From an uncultured Clostridia bacterium (GTDB lineage: Bacteria > Bacillota > Clostridia > TANB77 > CAG-508): a stretch of 64,000 nucleotides of DNA. Of the stretch, positions 44,588 to 54,071 are shown one piece after another. A model generated the notes under the pieces. That model made no database searches. It had not been told where the DNA came from and was given only the letters and a program-made list of their open reading frames with translations. Every line of letters begins with the position of its first letter. The stretch's first letter is position 1. A program made the translations under genes and the position numbers. The stretch is taken from the NCBI GenBank assembly GCA_934149005.1, contig CAKPDN010000003.1, positions 84,870 to 148,869 of the forward strand, read 5' to 3'.

Positions 44588-47155
44588 ATGCCAAATAAAA
44601 GAAATAATAGACATTCAAAAAAATCAAAAACAAATAATATGGAAAATAAAAACAAAAAAAGAAATAGCAACAATAGTAAAAAAGTACATCCAAAACTAAA
44701 ATTAGCACTAAAAATTTTACTAATAATATTTTTACTTTTATGTGTAATTGGTGCAGGGATAATTGCAGCGATGTTCTTTGGAGTATTTGGAGATGAATTT
44801 GGAATAACAAAAGAAGAACTAACAGTTGGAGATTCAAATACAATAGTCTTGGATAAGAATGGAAATGAAATTGCCAATTTAAGTAGCGATGAGAAAAGAA
44901 AAATTATATCAATAAGTGAGATGTCAGAATATTTGCCAAAAGCATATATAGCAATAGAAGATAAAAGATTTTATTCACATAATGGTGTAGATATAAGAAG
45001 AACCACAGGAGCAATAGTAGGAAAATTAATAGGAAAATCATCTTATGGAGGTAGCTCAATAACACAACAATTAGTTAAAAATATAACAAATGATAAAGAA
45101 AGAAATGGATTAGCAGGAATAACAAGAAAAGTAAAAGAATGGGCAAAAGCAATACAAGTAGAAAGAATGATATCTAAAGACCAAATTTTAGAATTATACT
45201 TAAATATTATATATGTTGGAGGAAATAACCTTAATGGAGTAGAATTAGGCTCAATATATTATTTTAATAAAAGTGCAAAAGATTTAGATTTAGCAGAGTG
45301 TGCATTTTTGGCAGGAATTAATAATGCTCCAATGTCATATGATCCATATGATGAAAATAAAGACCAAGAAAAATTATCTAAAACTAGAATGGATAAAACA
45401 TTAACTGTATTAAATGAAATGAAAAGTCAAGGGCTTGTAACAGATGAAGAAGCTTATAATGCAGCAGTAGAAAAAGTAAAAGCAGGATTAACATTTACAA
45501 AAGGAAATACAGATACAAATTCAACTTATTCATATCATACAGATGCAACAGTAAATGCAGTTATAGAGCAAATTATGGAAGAAAAAAATATATCATATGA
45601 TTTGGCTAGAAATTATGTGTATGGTAGTGGATTAACAATATACTCAACAGAAGATGCAGCAATACAAGCAACTGTTGAAGATGAATTTGCCAAAGAAAAA
45701 TATCAATTTAAAGGAAGAGCAAAAAATGCAGATGGTAGCTTAAAAAATGAACATACACAAGCAGGTATGGTAATCATAGATAATGCAACAAGTCAAGTAG
45801 TTGCAGTTGGCGGAAAATTAGGAGATAAATATGTAACAGGGTGGAATAGAGGAACACAGCTAGAAAGACAAACAGGATCATCTATGAAACCACTAGCAGA
45901 TATTGCACCAGGATTACAAGAAAAAGTAATAACACCAGCAACAATATATGATGATGTTTGGACAGATTTTGGAGGAAATTACAAACCTAAAGATTATAAT
46001 GTTCCTAAAGGATTAATAAATATAAGAAGTTGTATACGTACTTCCCAAAATATACCAATGGTAAAAGTAATGAGAGAATTGACGCCTAAGAAATCTATTG
46101 AATATTTAGAAAAAATGGGAATAACATCATTACAAAAAGCAGATGAAAATTTAGCATTATCAATAGGAGGATTACACAAAGGAATTAGTCCATTACAAAT
46201 GGCTGGAGCGTATGCAGCAATAGCAAATGATGGAGTATATACAACACCAATATTTTACACAAAAGTAGTAGATAAAAATGGAAATACAGTATTAACACCA
46301 AAACAAGAAAAAACAAGAGCAATATCAGAACAAAATGCATATCTTACAAGGTCAATAACAGAAGAACCGGTTAAAGCTGGAGGAACGGCAACTTATTGTG
46401 CTATACCAGGAATGGAAACTTGTGCAAAAACTGGTTCAACAGATGATTATGTTGACAGATGGTTATGTGGTATGACACCATATTATACAGCAGCATGTTG
46501 GTTTGGATATGACAATGACCAAGAGCCACTAAAATATGCAGATGGAAAAACTGTTTATAGTGTAGATGGAAGAAATCCAGCAGGACAATTATGGTCAACT
46601 ATAATGAAAACTATACACAAAGGTTTACAAAATAAAAGCTTTAATACGCCAACAAGTGGGTTGACACAAGCAACAATTTGTACAGATACAGGATGTGTAG
46701 CAACAACAACATGTAAAAATACTTATGTAGAAACATTTACAACAGATAATGTTCCAAGTAAATGTGAAGGACATGGAGTGCAAACAATATGTAAAGATAC
46801 AGGAAAAATAGCAAATGAATATTGCCCTAATAAGGAAGAAGTAAGTTTTGGAGGAGTAATACCAAAAGAATCTTTAGGACTTTGGAAGGCAGTAGGAACT
46901 GCATCAAGAACAGGAAGAGAAGAAGTAAAAGAAACATGTGATGTACACAAAAAGCCAGAAGAAAAGCCGAAAAATAATACAGTAGATAATACAAATTCTG
47001 GAAATAATAAAAATAATACAACAAATACAACAAATTCAAATAGTACAGATGGTTCAAAAAACACAACAAGTGGTAATAACGCATCAAGTGGAAATACTAC
47101 TACAACAAATACATCAACAGGAAATAATAATGTTGTAGATGAAACTGTAGACTAA
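44588..47155 (+). CDS. Class A penicillin-binding protein (PBP1A type)
   Basis: An 855-residue bifunctional peptidoglycan synthase. Basic cytoplasmic N-terminus, one membrane helix (about 40-62), GT51 domain with catalytic Glu124 in AIEDKRFYSHNG, then GGSSITQQLVKN. The transpeptidase has SxxK at Ser431-Lys434 (TGSSMKPL), SxN near RTSQNIP and KTG in CAKTGSTDD. A C-terminal Cys-containing region (about 700-780) and a Thr/Ser/Asn-rich disordered tail follow, as in many clostridial PBPs. AGGAGG precedes the ATG. Confidence 0.96.
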   Translation: MPNKRNNRHSKKSKTNNMENKNKKRNSNNSKKVHPKLKLALKILLIIFLLLCVIGAGIIAAMFFGVFGDEFGITKEELTVGDSNTIVLDKNGNEIANLSSDEKRKIISISEMSEYLPKAYIAIEDKRFYSHNGVDIRRTTGAIVGKLIGKSSYGGSSITQQLVKNITNDKERNGLAGITRKVKEWAKAIQVERMISKDQILELYLNIIYVGGNNLNGVELGSIYYFNKSAKDLDLAECAFLAGINNAPMSYDPYDENKDQEKLSKTRMDKTLTVLNEMKSQGLVTDEEAYNAAVEKVKAGLTFTKGNTDTNSTYSYHTDATVNAVIEQIMEEKNISYDLARNYVYGSGLTIYSTEDAAIQATVEDEFAKEKYQFKGRAKNADGSLKNEHTQAGMVIIDNATSQVVAVGGKLGDKYVTGWNRGTQLERQTGSSMKPLADIAPGLQEKVITPATIYDDVWTDFGGNYKPKDYNVPKGLINIRSCIRTSQNIPMVKVMRELTPKKSIEYLEKMGITSLQKADENLALSIGGLHKGISPLQMAGAYAAIANDGVYTTPIFYTKVVDKNGNTVLTPKQEKTRAISEQNAYLTRSITEEPVKAGGTATYCAIPGMETCAKTGSTDDYVDRWLCGMTPYYTAACWFGYDNDQEPLKYADGKTVYSVDGRNPAGQLWSTIMKTIHKGLQNKSFNTPTSGLTQATICTDTGCVATTTCKNTYVETFTTDNVPSKCEGHGVQTICKDTGKIANEYCPNKEEVSFGGVIPKESLGLWKAVGTASRTGREEVKETCDVHKKPEEKPKNNTVDNTNSGNNKNNTTNTTNSNSTDGSKNTTSGNNASSGNTTTTNTSTGNNNVVDETVD

Positions 47156-47162
47156 TTTATAG

Positions 47163-47200
47163 TGAGACACTTGAGATAGAACAAAGTGTCTCATTATTTT
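47163..47200 (+). terminator. Terminator after the PBP gene
   Basis: Stem GAGACACT (47164-47171) with AGTGTCTC (47185-47192), then ATTATTTT. Confidence 0.75.
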
Positions 47201-47234
47201 AATAAAGATAAACAATAATGCAAGGGGAGGAAAA

Positions 47235-48629
47235 ATGGATATATATTTTTATAATACATTAACAAAGAAAAAAGATAAATTTATGCCAATAGACTCAGAA
47301 GAAATAAGGATATATTCATGTGGGCCAACAGTATATAAAGATGCAACAATAGGAAATATGAGAACAAATATATTTCAAGATGTGCTAAGAAGAACATTAC
47401 GTTATAATGGCTACAAAATAAAACATGCCATGAATATTACAGATGTTGGACATTTAGTATCAGATGGTGATGAAGGGGAAGATAAAATGCTAAAATCAGC
47501 AAGAGAAGAACATAAAACACCATTAGAAATAGCAGAACATTATACAAAATTGTTTTTTGATGACTTAGCAAGTTTAAATATAGAAACACCTGAAATTGTA
47601 TGTAAAGCAACAGAACATATAAAAGAAATGCTTGAATATGTTGAAAAATTAGTAGAAAATGGATATGCATATGAAACATCTACAGCTATATATTTTGATA
47701 TATCAAAATTAGATAAATACCCTATATTATCAAATTTGGACTTAGAAAATCAAAAAGCAGGTGCAAGGGTAGAAATAGATAATGAAAAGAAGAATCCAGC
47801 AGATTTTGCATTATGGATAAAAGCACCAGAAAACCATTTGATGAAATGGGATAGCCCTTGGGGACCAAGTTATCCAGGATGGCATATAGAATGTTCAGCA
47901 ATGGGACAAAAATATTTAGGCGAACAATTTGATATACATACAGGAGGAATAGATTTAATACCAACACATCATGAAAATGAAATAGCACAAAGTAAAGGTA
48001 AGTGCGGCAAAATACCGGCAAGATATTGGTTACATGGAGAATACTTACTTATAAATGGCGGAAAAATGTCAAAATCATTGGGAAATGTATATCTAGTAAA
48101 AGATATAAAAGAAAGAGGATATGACCCTATTGTATATAAACTATTTAGTTATTCGTGCCATTATAGAAATAAATTAAACTTTACATGGGAAGGAATAGAT
48201 TCAGCATCAAAATCATTAGAAAGATTACGTAATAGCTATCAAATGAATTTAAACAGAACAGATAAATTAATGGCAGAGGATAAAGAAAAATTATTACAAA
48301 TAGAAGAGAATTTCCATAAAGCAATAAATGATGATTTAAATATGCCACTTGCAATGAGCTTTGTCTGGGAAGCTGCAAGGTTTGAAAAGAAAAATCCAGA
48401 AGTTGCAAAATTGCTTGCTAAATTTGATACAGTTTTAGGAATAAAAATAGATGAAGTATCTTCAAAAAAAGAAGAAATACCACAAGAAATTTTAGAATTA
48501 GTAGAACAAAGGAAAGTGGCTAGAGAAAATAAGGACTGGCCAAAATCAGATGAATTAAGGGAATTGATAAATGAAAAAGGATATAGTGTTAAAGATACAA
48601 AAGAAGGTCAAAAAGTGTATCATATATAA
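47235..48629 (+). CDS. cysS: Cysteinyl-tRNA synthetase with altered HIGH motif
   Basis: A 464-residue class I synthetase. Zinc ligand Cys29 is in YSCGPTVYKD; the HIGH element reads TIGN (residues 38-41, in DATIGNMRTN) where HIGN is usual. Other zinc/cysteine-site blocks are PGWHIECSAMG and HHENEIAQS; KMSKS is intact in GGKMSKSLGN. Full length otherwise, with intact reading frame. No T-box leader is visible in the 79 bases upstream. GGGGAGG precedes the ATG. The next gene is 22 bases downstream. Confidence 0.96.
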   Translation: MDIYFYNTLTKKKDKFMPIDSEEIRIYSCGPTVYKDATIGNMRTNIFQDVLRRTLRYNGYKIKHAMNITDVGHLVSDGDEGEDKMLKSAREEHKTPLEIAEHYTKLFFDDLASLNIETPEIVCKATEHIKEMLEYVEKLVENGYAYETSTAIYFDISKLDKYPILSNLDLENQKAGARVEIDNEKKNPADFALWIKAPENHLMKWDSPWGPSYPGWHIECSAMGQKYLGEQFDIHTGGIDLIPTHHENEIAQSKGKCGKIPARYWLHGEYLLINGGKMSKSLGNVYLVKDIKERGYDPIVYKLFSYSCHYRNKLNFTWEGIDSASKSLERLRNSYQMNLNRTDKLMAEDKEKLLQIEENFHKAINDDLNMPLAMSFVWEAARFEKKNPEVAKLLAKFDTVLGIKIDEVSSKKEEIPQEILELVEQRKVARENKDWPKSDELRELINEKGYSVKDTKEGQKVYHI

Positions 48630-48651
48630 ATAAAAGAAAAGGACAAAGAAA

Positions 48652-49809
48652 ATGAAAGAAAATAAAATAGTATTTCCAAATTATGAACATAGTATTTTAA
48701 ATTTAATAAATACAATATTAAAATATTATAAGGTTGAAACAAAATATAAAGCATTGCCAGAATTAGAAAAAAAATTAGAAAAAAACTATAAAAATGTAGT
48801 ACTAATAATATTAGATGGTATGGGAGAACATATATTAAAAGCGATTTCTCCTAATGAGTTTTTTATGAAAAATAAAATAGATGTATTAACATCAGTGTGT
48901 CCATCAACAACAACAGCAGCAATAACTACATATTATTCAGGAAGACCTCCAATCGAAACAGGTTGGATAGCTATGTCCCAATATTTTAAAGAATATGGTA
49001 GAGCAATAGAAATGCTTAGAAAAACAGACTCATATACAGGTGAAAAAATAGATACTTCAAGAATGGATGTATTTGACTTAGTTAATTATGTAAAAATATA
49101 TGACCAAATAGAAAAAGCACAACCAGAAATTAAAGCATATGAAATAAATCCTACTTTCTGTGAATCAAGAAGTAAAAGAACTATAAAAGCTGATAATATT
49201 GATAAACTATGTGAGTCAGTTAAAACAATGTGCAATAATGATGAAAAAAAGTTTATTTTAGCATATAGTGAACAACCAGATGGGTTATTACATAAATATG
49301 GCTGTGAATCATTAGAAGTCAAAGAATTTATAACTCAAACAGAGAAAAAAATAGAAAAAATGTGTAATGAATTAAAGGATAGTGATACATTAGTTATTAT
49401 ATCAGCAGATCATGGGCATAAAGATATAAAAAAAGTGTATAATATTTTAGATTTAAAGGAGATTCAAGATTGCATTATAATGCCTCCAAGCCTAGAATCA
49501 AGAATGGTAACTTTTTGGGTTAAAGATGATAAAAGGGAAAAATTTGAAAAATATTTTAGAGAAAATATGAAAGATGAATTCATGTTATTTACTAAAAAAG
49601 AATTACTTGAAAAAAATTTATTAGGATATGGAAAACAACATCCTAAAATTGATGATTTTATAGGAGATTATGTTGCTGTTGCAATAAGTGACGCTATTAT
49701 AAAATTGGAAACAAATATATCTAAAGAAAAAGCTAATAAAAAGTCTACTCATTGTGGTTTTACACCTAATGAAATGGAAGTACCGCTAATAGTTGTAAAT
49801 TGTAAATAA
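48652..49809 (+). CDS. Alkaline-phosphatase-fold phosphodiesterase/pyrophosphatase
   Basis: A 385-residue protein of the nucleotide pyrophosphatase/phosphodiesterase (alkaline phosphatase superfamily) type. The first metal Asp is in VVLIILDGMGEHIL, the Thr nucleophile in VCPSTTTAAITTYYSGR, with the later metal sites in YSEQPDGLLHKYG and ISADHGHKD and a final His in STHCGFTPNEM. No signal peptide is present, so it acts in the cytoplasm. The substrate is unknown. Co-transcribed with cysS; ends at a terminator. Confidence 0.85.
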   Translation: MKENKIVFPNYEHSILNLINTILKYYKVETKYKALPELEKKLEKNYKNVVLIILDGMGEHILKAISPNEFFMKNKIDVLTSVCPSTTTAAITTYYSGRPPIETGWIAMSQYFKEYGRAIEMLRKTDSYTGEKIDTSRMDVFDLVNYVKIYDQIEKAQPEIKAYEINPTFCESRSKRTIKADNIDKLCESVKTMCNNDEKKFILAYSEQPDGLLHKYGCESLEVKEFITQTEKKIEKMCNELKDSDTLVIISADHGHKDIKKVYNILDLKEIQDCIIMPPSLESRMVTFWVKDDKREKFEKYFRENMKDEFMLFTKKELLEKNLLGYGKQHPKIDDFIGDYVAVAISDAIIKLETNISKEKANKKSTHCGFTPNEMEVPLIVVNCK

Positions 49810-49855
49810 AAAGTAAAGTACTATTTCAAGTTAGAGATAGTACTTTACTTTTCTG
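49809..49855. terminator. Bidirectional terminator
   Basis: A 16-bp stem (49809-49824 with 49837-49852) between convergent genes, with T runs usable from both sides. Confidence 0.85.
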
Positions 49856-49868
49856 GTTTCAATATACT

Positions 49869-50936
49869 TTAATAACACAAGTGATCTTGTGTATTCTCTT
49901 TGATCCTTTCAGGAAGAGAATCCCAGTTGCTTAACAATGCGTTCTGAATATCTTTGCATGTACTCTGAATCAGATTCTTAAAATGATGGGTTCTCCAATT
50001 CCAAGTATCATCAGGAAGATTAAATTCATCAGCAATAAGTTGTCGCACATATTGACGAGGAATATACAAATTCGGGTTATCATTAATCCACCATTCATCA
50101 TTGTTACAGCCTCTAACAAGTAAGTAAGAATGCTTTCCATATGAAGATAAATCATCATAGGAAATTTTTTGCAAAGGAAATCCAGAAATCTTCTGAATTT
50201 CAAAAGCATTTAACCTGCTAGGAGCGATATGAACATGAGAATGGACAACCGAGCTTTTTGCTTTGCCAATTCCTCCATTGCCGGTGCCATTTTCCCATAC
50301 CAGAAAATCATGGACAGGGTAAGTTAACTTTAAAATTGTAATTGCATCATCAAGAACATCTAAGAATTCCGTCTTTAAAGCAGGTGAAAGTTCTGAGATT
50401 GATGTAACATGCTCATTTGGAATAATAAGCAGATAACCTTTGATAAATTCTCCAAGTGTGGGCATCATAAAGAAGTTCTCACTCTTGTACACAGTCCGAT
50501 TGATTTTTAACTCTAATGTACCGGAATCGCCATTCTTAAGATAAACACAATAAGGGCAATTGGCAGTACTAGGAGTACCATTCAAACCTGAACTGTCTGA
50601 TTTATGGTCGCCAATATCAAATCCATGAGCATCTGTGATCGATTTGAATTGCTGTGACAAATTACCAGTTGCAACATTGATGCAATTACTATTCTCATTA
50701 AGAACTATGCTATTAGAATTAATAACATTAATCTTAATAGCAGTTGGCTCTAACAGTTCCGGAGGATTAGAACATACAACACTTTTGTTGTTGGAAAATT
50801 CATTCAGTACATCCGTTACTGTTAACTGAACTGAAGAAGAAAACTCAGTCAAGCCTTTGAATTGCAAATTTGTAAGCACCAAATCAAGATCTGAACGCTT
50901 ACCTGTTAAGACAAAAAGATTCCGTGTTTTTTGCAT
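49869..50936 (-). CDS. HIT-family nucleotide hydrolase/transferase with long N-terminal extension
   Basis: A 355-residue protein. A HIT domain occupies about 125-245: a CxxC (C127-P-Y-C130), LLIIPNEHVTSISEL, and the triad motif HSHVH (His232, 234, 236) with VWENGTGNGG before it. This suggests a nucleotidyl hydrolase or transferase such as an Ap4A-acting enzyme. The first 125 residues match nothing I know, and about 110 residues follow, with Trp-rich WWINDNPNLYIP and WNWRTHHFKN. Codon use and base composition differ from the neighbours: less AT-rich, CGG used twice as Arg (ACA CGG AAT, AAT CGG ACT). It is probably horizontally acquired. Confidence 0.75.
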   Translation of the reverse strand: MQKTRNLFVLTGKRSDLDLVLTNLQFKGLTEFSSSVQLTVTDVLNEFSNNKSVVCSNPPELLEPTAIKINVINSNSIVLNENSNCINVATGNLSQQFKSITDAHGFDIGDHKSDSSGLNGTPSTANCPYCVYLKNGDSGTLELKINRTVYKSENFFMMPTLGEFIKGYLLIIPNEHVTSISELSPALKTEFLDVLDDAITILKLTYPVHDFLVWENGTGNGGIGKAKSSVVHSHVHIAPSRLNAFEIQKISGFPLQKISYDDLSSYGKHSYLLVRGCNNDEWWINDNPNLYIPRQYVRQLIADEFNLPDDTWNWRTHHFKNLIQSTCKDIQNALLSNWDSLPERIKENTQDHLCY

Positions 50937-51050
50937 AAAGTCACCTATTCCTTTCTAAAAATTATGTTTACAAGTATACAATGATTATAACACGAATTTG
51001 AAATAAATCAAGTTTTTTGTTGAAAAAGATGAATATGTTTGATATAATTG

Positions 51051-51192
51051 TTATGGTTCAGTAAGATATAATTACTATAATGTTGATATATTAATATTTT
51101 TTGTAAAAAACATAGCTGGGGTCTACCTATGAGTCTTTTACTGCAAAATATTAATATATCAACATTTAAAACAAATTTTTATTGAACTGTAA
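51051..51192. repeat. MITE-like hairpin element upstream of galE
   Basis: A 22-bp perfect stem, 51079-51100 with 51145-51166, flanked by imperfect terminal repeats (GGTTCAGTAA near 51055, TTATTGAACTG near 51179). Inside, GTAAAA (51103-51108) pairs with TTTTAC (51136-51141) and CATAG (51111-51115) with CTATG (51127-51131), closing on a G-rich loop. The whole can form one long RNA or DNA hairpin. The rest of the 50937-51231 gap shows nothing else. Confidence 0.65.
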
Positions 51193-51231
51193 TATATAAT
51201 TAGTTAAAACTTGAATTAGGGAGGGATAAAT

Positions 51232-52260
51232 ATGGCAATATTGTTACCAGGAGGAGCTGGATTTATAGGAAGTCACACAGCAGTTGAATTATTAAATAAA
51301 GGAAGAGAAATTGTAATAATAGATAACTTTTCAAACAGTACACCCAAAGCATTAGAATCAATAAAAAAAATAACAGGAAAAGATTTTAAATTCTATGAAA
51401 TGGATTATTTAGATAGAGAAAAATTAGAAAAAGTATTTGAAGAAAATGATATAGAAGCTGTCATGAATTTTGCGGGATATAAAGCAGTTGGAGAATCAGT
51501 ACAAAAGCCAATAGAATATTATACAAATAATATTTCAGGGGCATTAGTATTATTAGATACAATGAAAAAATATGAATGCAAAAAATTTATATTTAGTTCA
51601 TCAGCAACAGTATATGGTGAACCAGAAAAAATGCCAATAACAGAAGATACACCAACAGGAGGGACAACAAATCCATATGGAACTACAAAACTATTTATAG
51701 AACAAATATTAAAAGATATATACAAATCAGACAATACATGGGATATTTGTATATTAAGATATTTTAATCCAGTAGGAGCACATGCAAGTGGATTAATCGG
51801 AGAGGAACCAAAAGGAATACCAAATAATTTAATGCCATATGTAGCTAGAGTTGCAGCAGGCACATTAAAAGAATTATCAGTATTTGGAAATGATTACAAT
51901 ACACCAGATGGAACAGGGGTAAGAGACTATATTCACGTTGTAGACTTAGCAAAAGGTCATATAAAAGCATTAGAAAAATTAGAAAAAGAACAAGATGGAT
52001 TATATATTTACAATTTAGGAACAGGACATGGGGTAAGTGTTTTAGATATGGTAAAAGGTTTTGAGAAAGCAACAGGAAAAAAAGTAGCATATAAAATAGC
52101 ACCAAGAAGACCTGGAGATATTGCTATATGTTATGCTGATCCAACTAAAGCTAGAGAAGAATTAGGATGGGTTGCAGAAAAAGATATAGATGATATGTGT
52201 AAAGATAGTTGGAATTATATAGAAAAAAGTCAAGCTGATATGAAATATAAGGAGTTGTAA
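51232..52260 (+). CDS. galE: UDP-glucose 4-epimerase
   Basis: A 342-residue short-chain (extended) dehydrogenase. NAD loop GGAGFIGSHTAVELL, catalytic SSATVYGEPEKMP and YGTTK (Tyr-x-x-x-Lys), RYFNPVGAH, and GTGVRDYIHVVDLAKGH are all GalE hallmarks. It interconverts UDP-glucose and UDP-galactose for surface polysaccharides. GGGAGGGA precedes the ATG. argS follows after 9 bases. Confidence 0.96.
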   Translation: MAILLPGGAGFIGSHTAVELLNKGREIVIIDNFSNSTPKALESIKKITGKDFKFYEMDYLDREKLEKVFEENDIEAVMNFAGYKAVGESVQKPIEYYTNNISGALVLLDTMKKYECKKFIFSSSATVYGEPEKMPITEDTPTGGTTNPYGTTKLFIEQILKDIYKSDNTWDICILRYFNPVGAHASGLIGEEPKGIPNNLMPYVARVAAGTLKELSVFGNDYNTPDGTGVRDYIHVVDLAKGHIKALEKLEKEQDGLYIYNLGTGHGVSVLDMVKGFEKATGKKVAYKIAPRRPGDIAICYADPTKAREELGWVAEKDIDDMCKDSWNYIEKSQADMKYKEL

Positions 52261-52269
52261 AAATATAAA

Positions 52270-53976
52270 ATGAAAAATTTCAAACAAATAATAGCAAAAC
52301 AAATATCAGAAATAATAAAAATAAATAAACAAGAATTAGAAAACTATATAGAGGCACCAAAAGATGCAAAAAATGGTGATTACTCTTTTCCATGTTTTAG
52401 GTTAGCAAAAGAATTAAGAAAGGCACCACCAGTTATTGCAACTGAAATAAAAGAAAAAATAGAATTAACTAATGAAATAGAAAAAGTAGAAGTAGCAGGG
52501 GGATATTTAAACTTTTTCATAAATAAATCTGAATTAATAGGAGAAGTTTTACAGGAAATATCAACCAACAATAAATATGGAGAATCAGAAATAGGAAAAG
52601 AAAAAAATATAGTAATAGATTATTCAGCTCCCAATATTGCAAAACCATTCCACATAGGACATTTACGTTCAACTGTTATAGGTGGAGCATTATATAACAT
52701 ATACAAATATTTAGGATATAATGTAACAGGGATAAATCATTTAGGAGACTATGGTACACAATTTGGAAAATTAATAGAAGGCTACAAAATGTGGGGAAAA
52801 GAATATGATATAGAAAAAGATCCCATAAATGAATTAACAAAAATATATATTAGAATAAATGAGGCCTGCAAGAATGATGAACAAATACTAGAAAATTGTA
52901 GAAATAATTTTAAAATGCTAGAAGATGGAGACCAATATTGTGTAGAAATTTGGAAAAAATTTAGAGAACTAAGTTTAAAAGAATTTCAAAAAGTATATGA
53001 TTTATTAGGAAGTAAATTTGATTCATGGAATGGAGAATCATTTTATTCTGATAAAATGCCAGAAATAATAGATATATTAAATGATTCAGGAAAACTAGTA
53101 GAATCACAAGGTGCTAAAATAATAGATTTAGAAGATAAAGGGATAAATACACCATGCATAATAGAAAAGTCAAATGGCTCTACAACCTATGCAACAAGAG
53201 ACTTAGCAGCAATAATGTATAGAGCAAGAACCTATGATTTCGATAAGGCATTATATGTAACATCATATGAACAAACATTGCACTTTAGACAAGTATTTGA
53301 AGTAGCGAAACTTTTAGGACTAGATGAAAAATATACAAATGGATTAGAGCATGTATCATTTGGAATGGTATTATTACCAGAAGGAAAGATGTCAACAAGG
53401 GAAGGAAATATTATTAAATTAGAAGACTTACTAAATGAAGCTATTTTGAGAGCAAAAGAGATAATAGAACAAAAAAATCCAGAATTGGAGAATAAGGAAG
53501 AAGTTGCTAAAAAAGTTGGAATAGGTGCAGTTATATTTAATGATATGTCAGCATCAAGAATTAAAGATGAAGTATTCGATTGGAATACAATTTTGAATTT
53601 TCAAGGTGAGACTGGTCCATATATTCAATATACTTATGTTCGTACAAAAAGTGTATTAGAAAAAGCAGGATATTTACCAAAAATTGAAGATGTAAATACA
53701 GAGAATTTATCAGATGATTATTCAATGGCAATTTTGAAATTGATTTATAATTTTGAAGATGTGTTAATACAAGTTACAGACAAAAATGAACCATCTATAC
53801 TTGCAAGATATTTAATTGATTTAGCGAAAGCTTATAGTAGTTTTTATAATGAAAATAAAATTATTGTTGAAAATAAAGAAGTTCAAGATGCTCGTGTTTA
53901 TTTAACTTATGCAGCATCACAAGTTTTAGAGCAAGGTGCTAATTTGTTAGGAATAGAAATGCCAGAAAAAATGTGA
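52270..53976 (+). CDS. argS: Arginyl-tRNA synthetase
   Basis: A 568-residue class I synthetase. The N-terminal Add-1 domain is followed by SAPNIAKPFHIGHLRSTVIG (HIGH), YATRDLAAIMYR, and GKMSTREGN in the KMSKS position. The C-terminal anticodon-binding helices end at the canonical site. Its coding region has no CGG. AAGGAG precedes the ATG. It decides arginine charging, so its context is of interest for the CGG observations. Confidence 0.97.
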   Translation: MKNFKQIIAKQISEIIKINKQELENYIEAPKDAKNGDYSFPCFRLAKELRKAPPVIATEIKEKIELTNEIEKVEVAGGYLNFFINKSELIGEVLQEISTNNKYGESEIGKEKNIVIDYSAPNIAKPFHIGHLRSTVIGGALYNIYKYLGYNVTGINHLGDYGTQFGKLIEGYKMWGKEYDIEKDPINELTKIYIRINEACKNDEQILENCRNNFKMLEDGDQYCVEIWKKFRELSLKEFQKVYDLLGSKFDSWNGESFYSDKMPEIIDILNDSGKLVESQGAKIIDLEDKGINTPCIIEKSNGSTTYATRDLAAIMYRARTYDFDKALYVTSYEQTLHFRQVFEVAKLLGLDEKYTNGLEHVSFGMVLLPEGKMSTREGNIIKLEDLLNEAILRAKEIIEQKNPELENKEEVAKKVGIGAVIFNDMSASRIKDEVFDWNTILNFQGETGPYIQYTYVRTKSVLEKAGYLPKIEDVNTENLSDDYSMAILKLIYNFEDVLIQVTDKNEPSILARYLIDLAKAYSSFYNENKIIVENKEVQDARVYLTYAASQVLEQGANLLGIEMPEKM

Positions 53977-53996
53977 AAAATTTTATAAAAATATGT

Positions 53997-54028
53997 AAAG
54001 GAGTAACAAAATGTTACTCCTTTATTGG
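53997..54028. terminator. Terminator of galE-argS
   Basis: An 11-bp perfect stem (53997-54007 with 54013-54023), 5-nt loop, T-rich end; the convergent SPFH gene ends nearby. Confidence 0.85.
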
Positions 54029-54071
54029 TACTTAAGTAATATTATAAAACAATATTAACTAAAAGGCAATA

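Noticed and set aside
47156..47234. T-box riboswitch before cysS
   Set aside because: The space is only 79 bases, holds a terminator, and has no T-box sequence.
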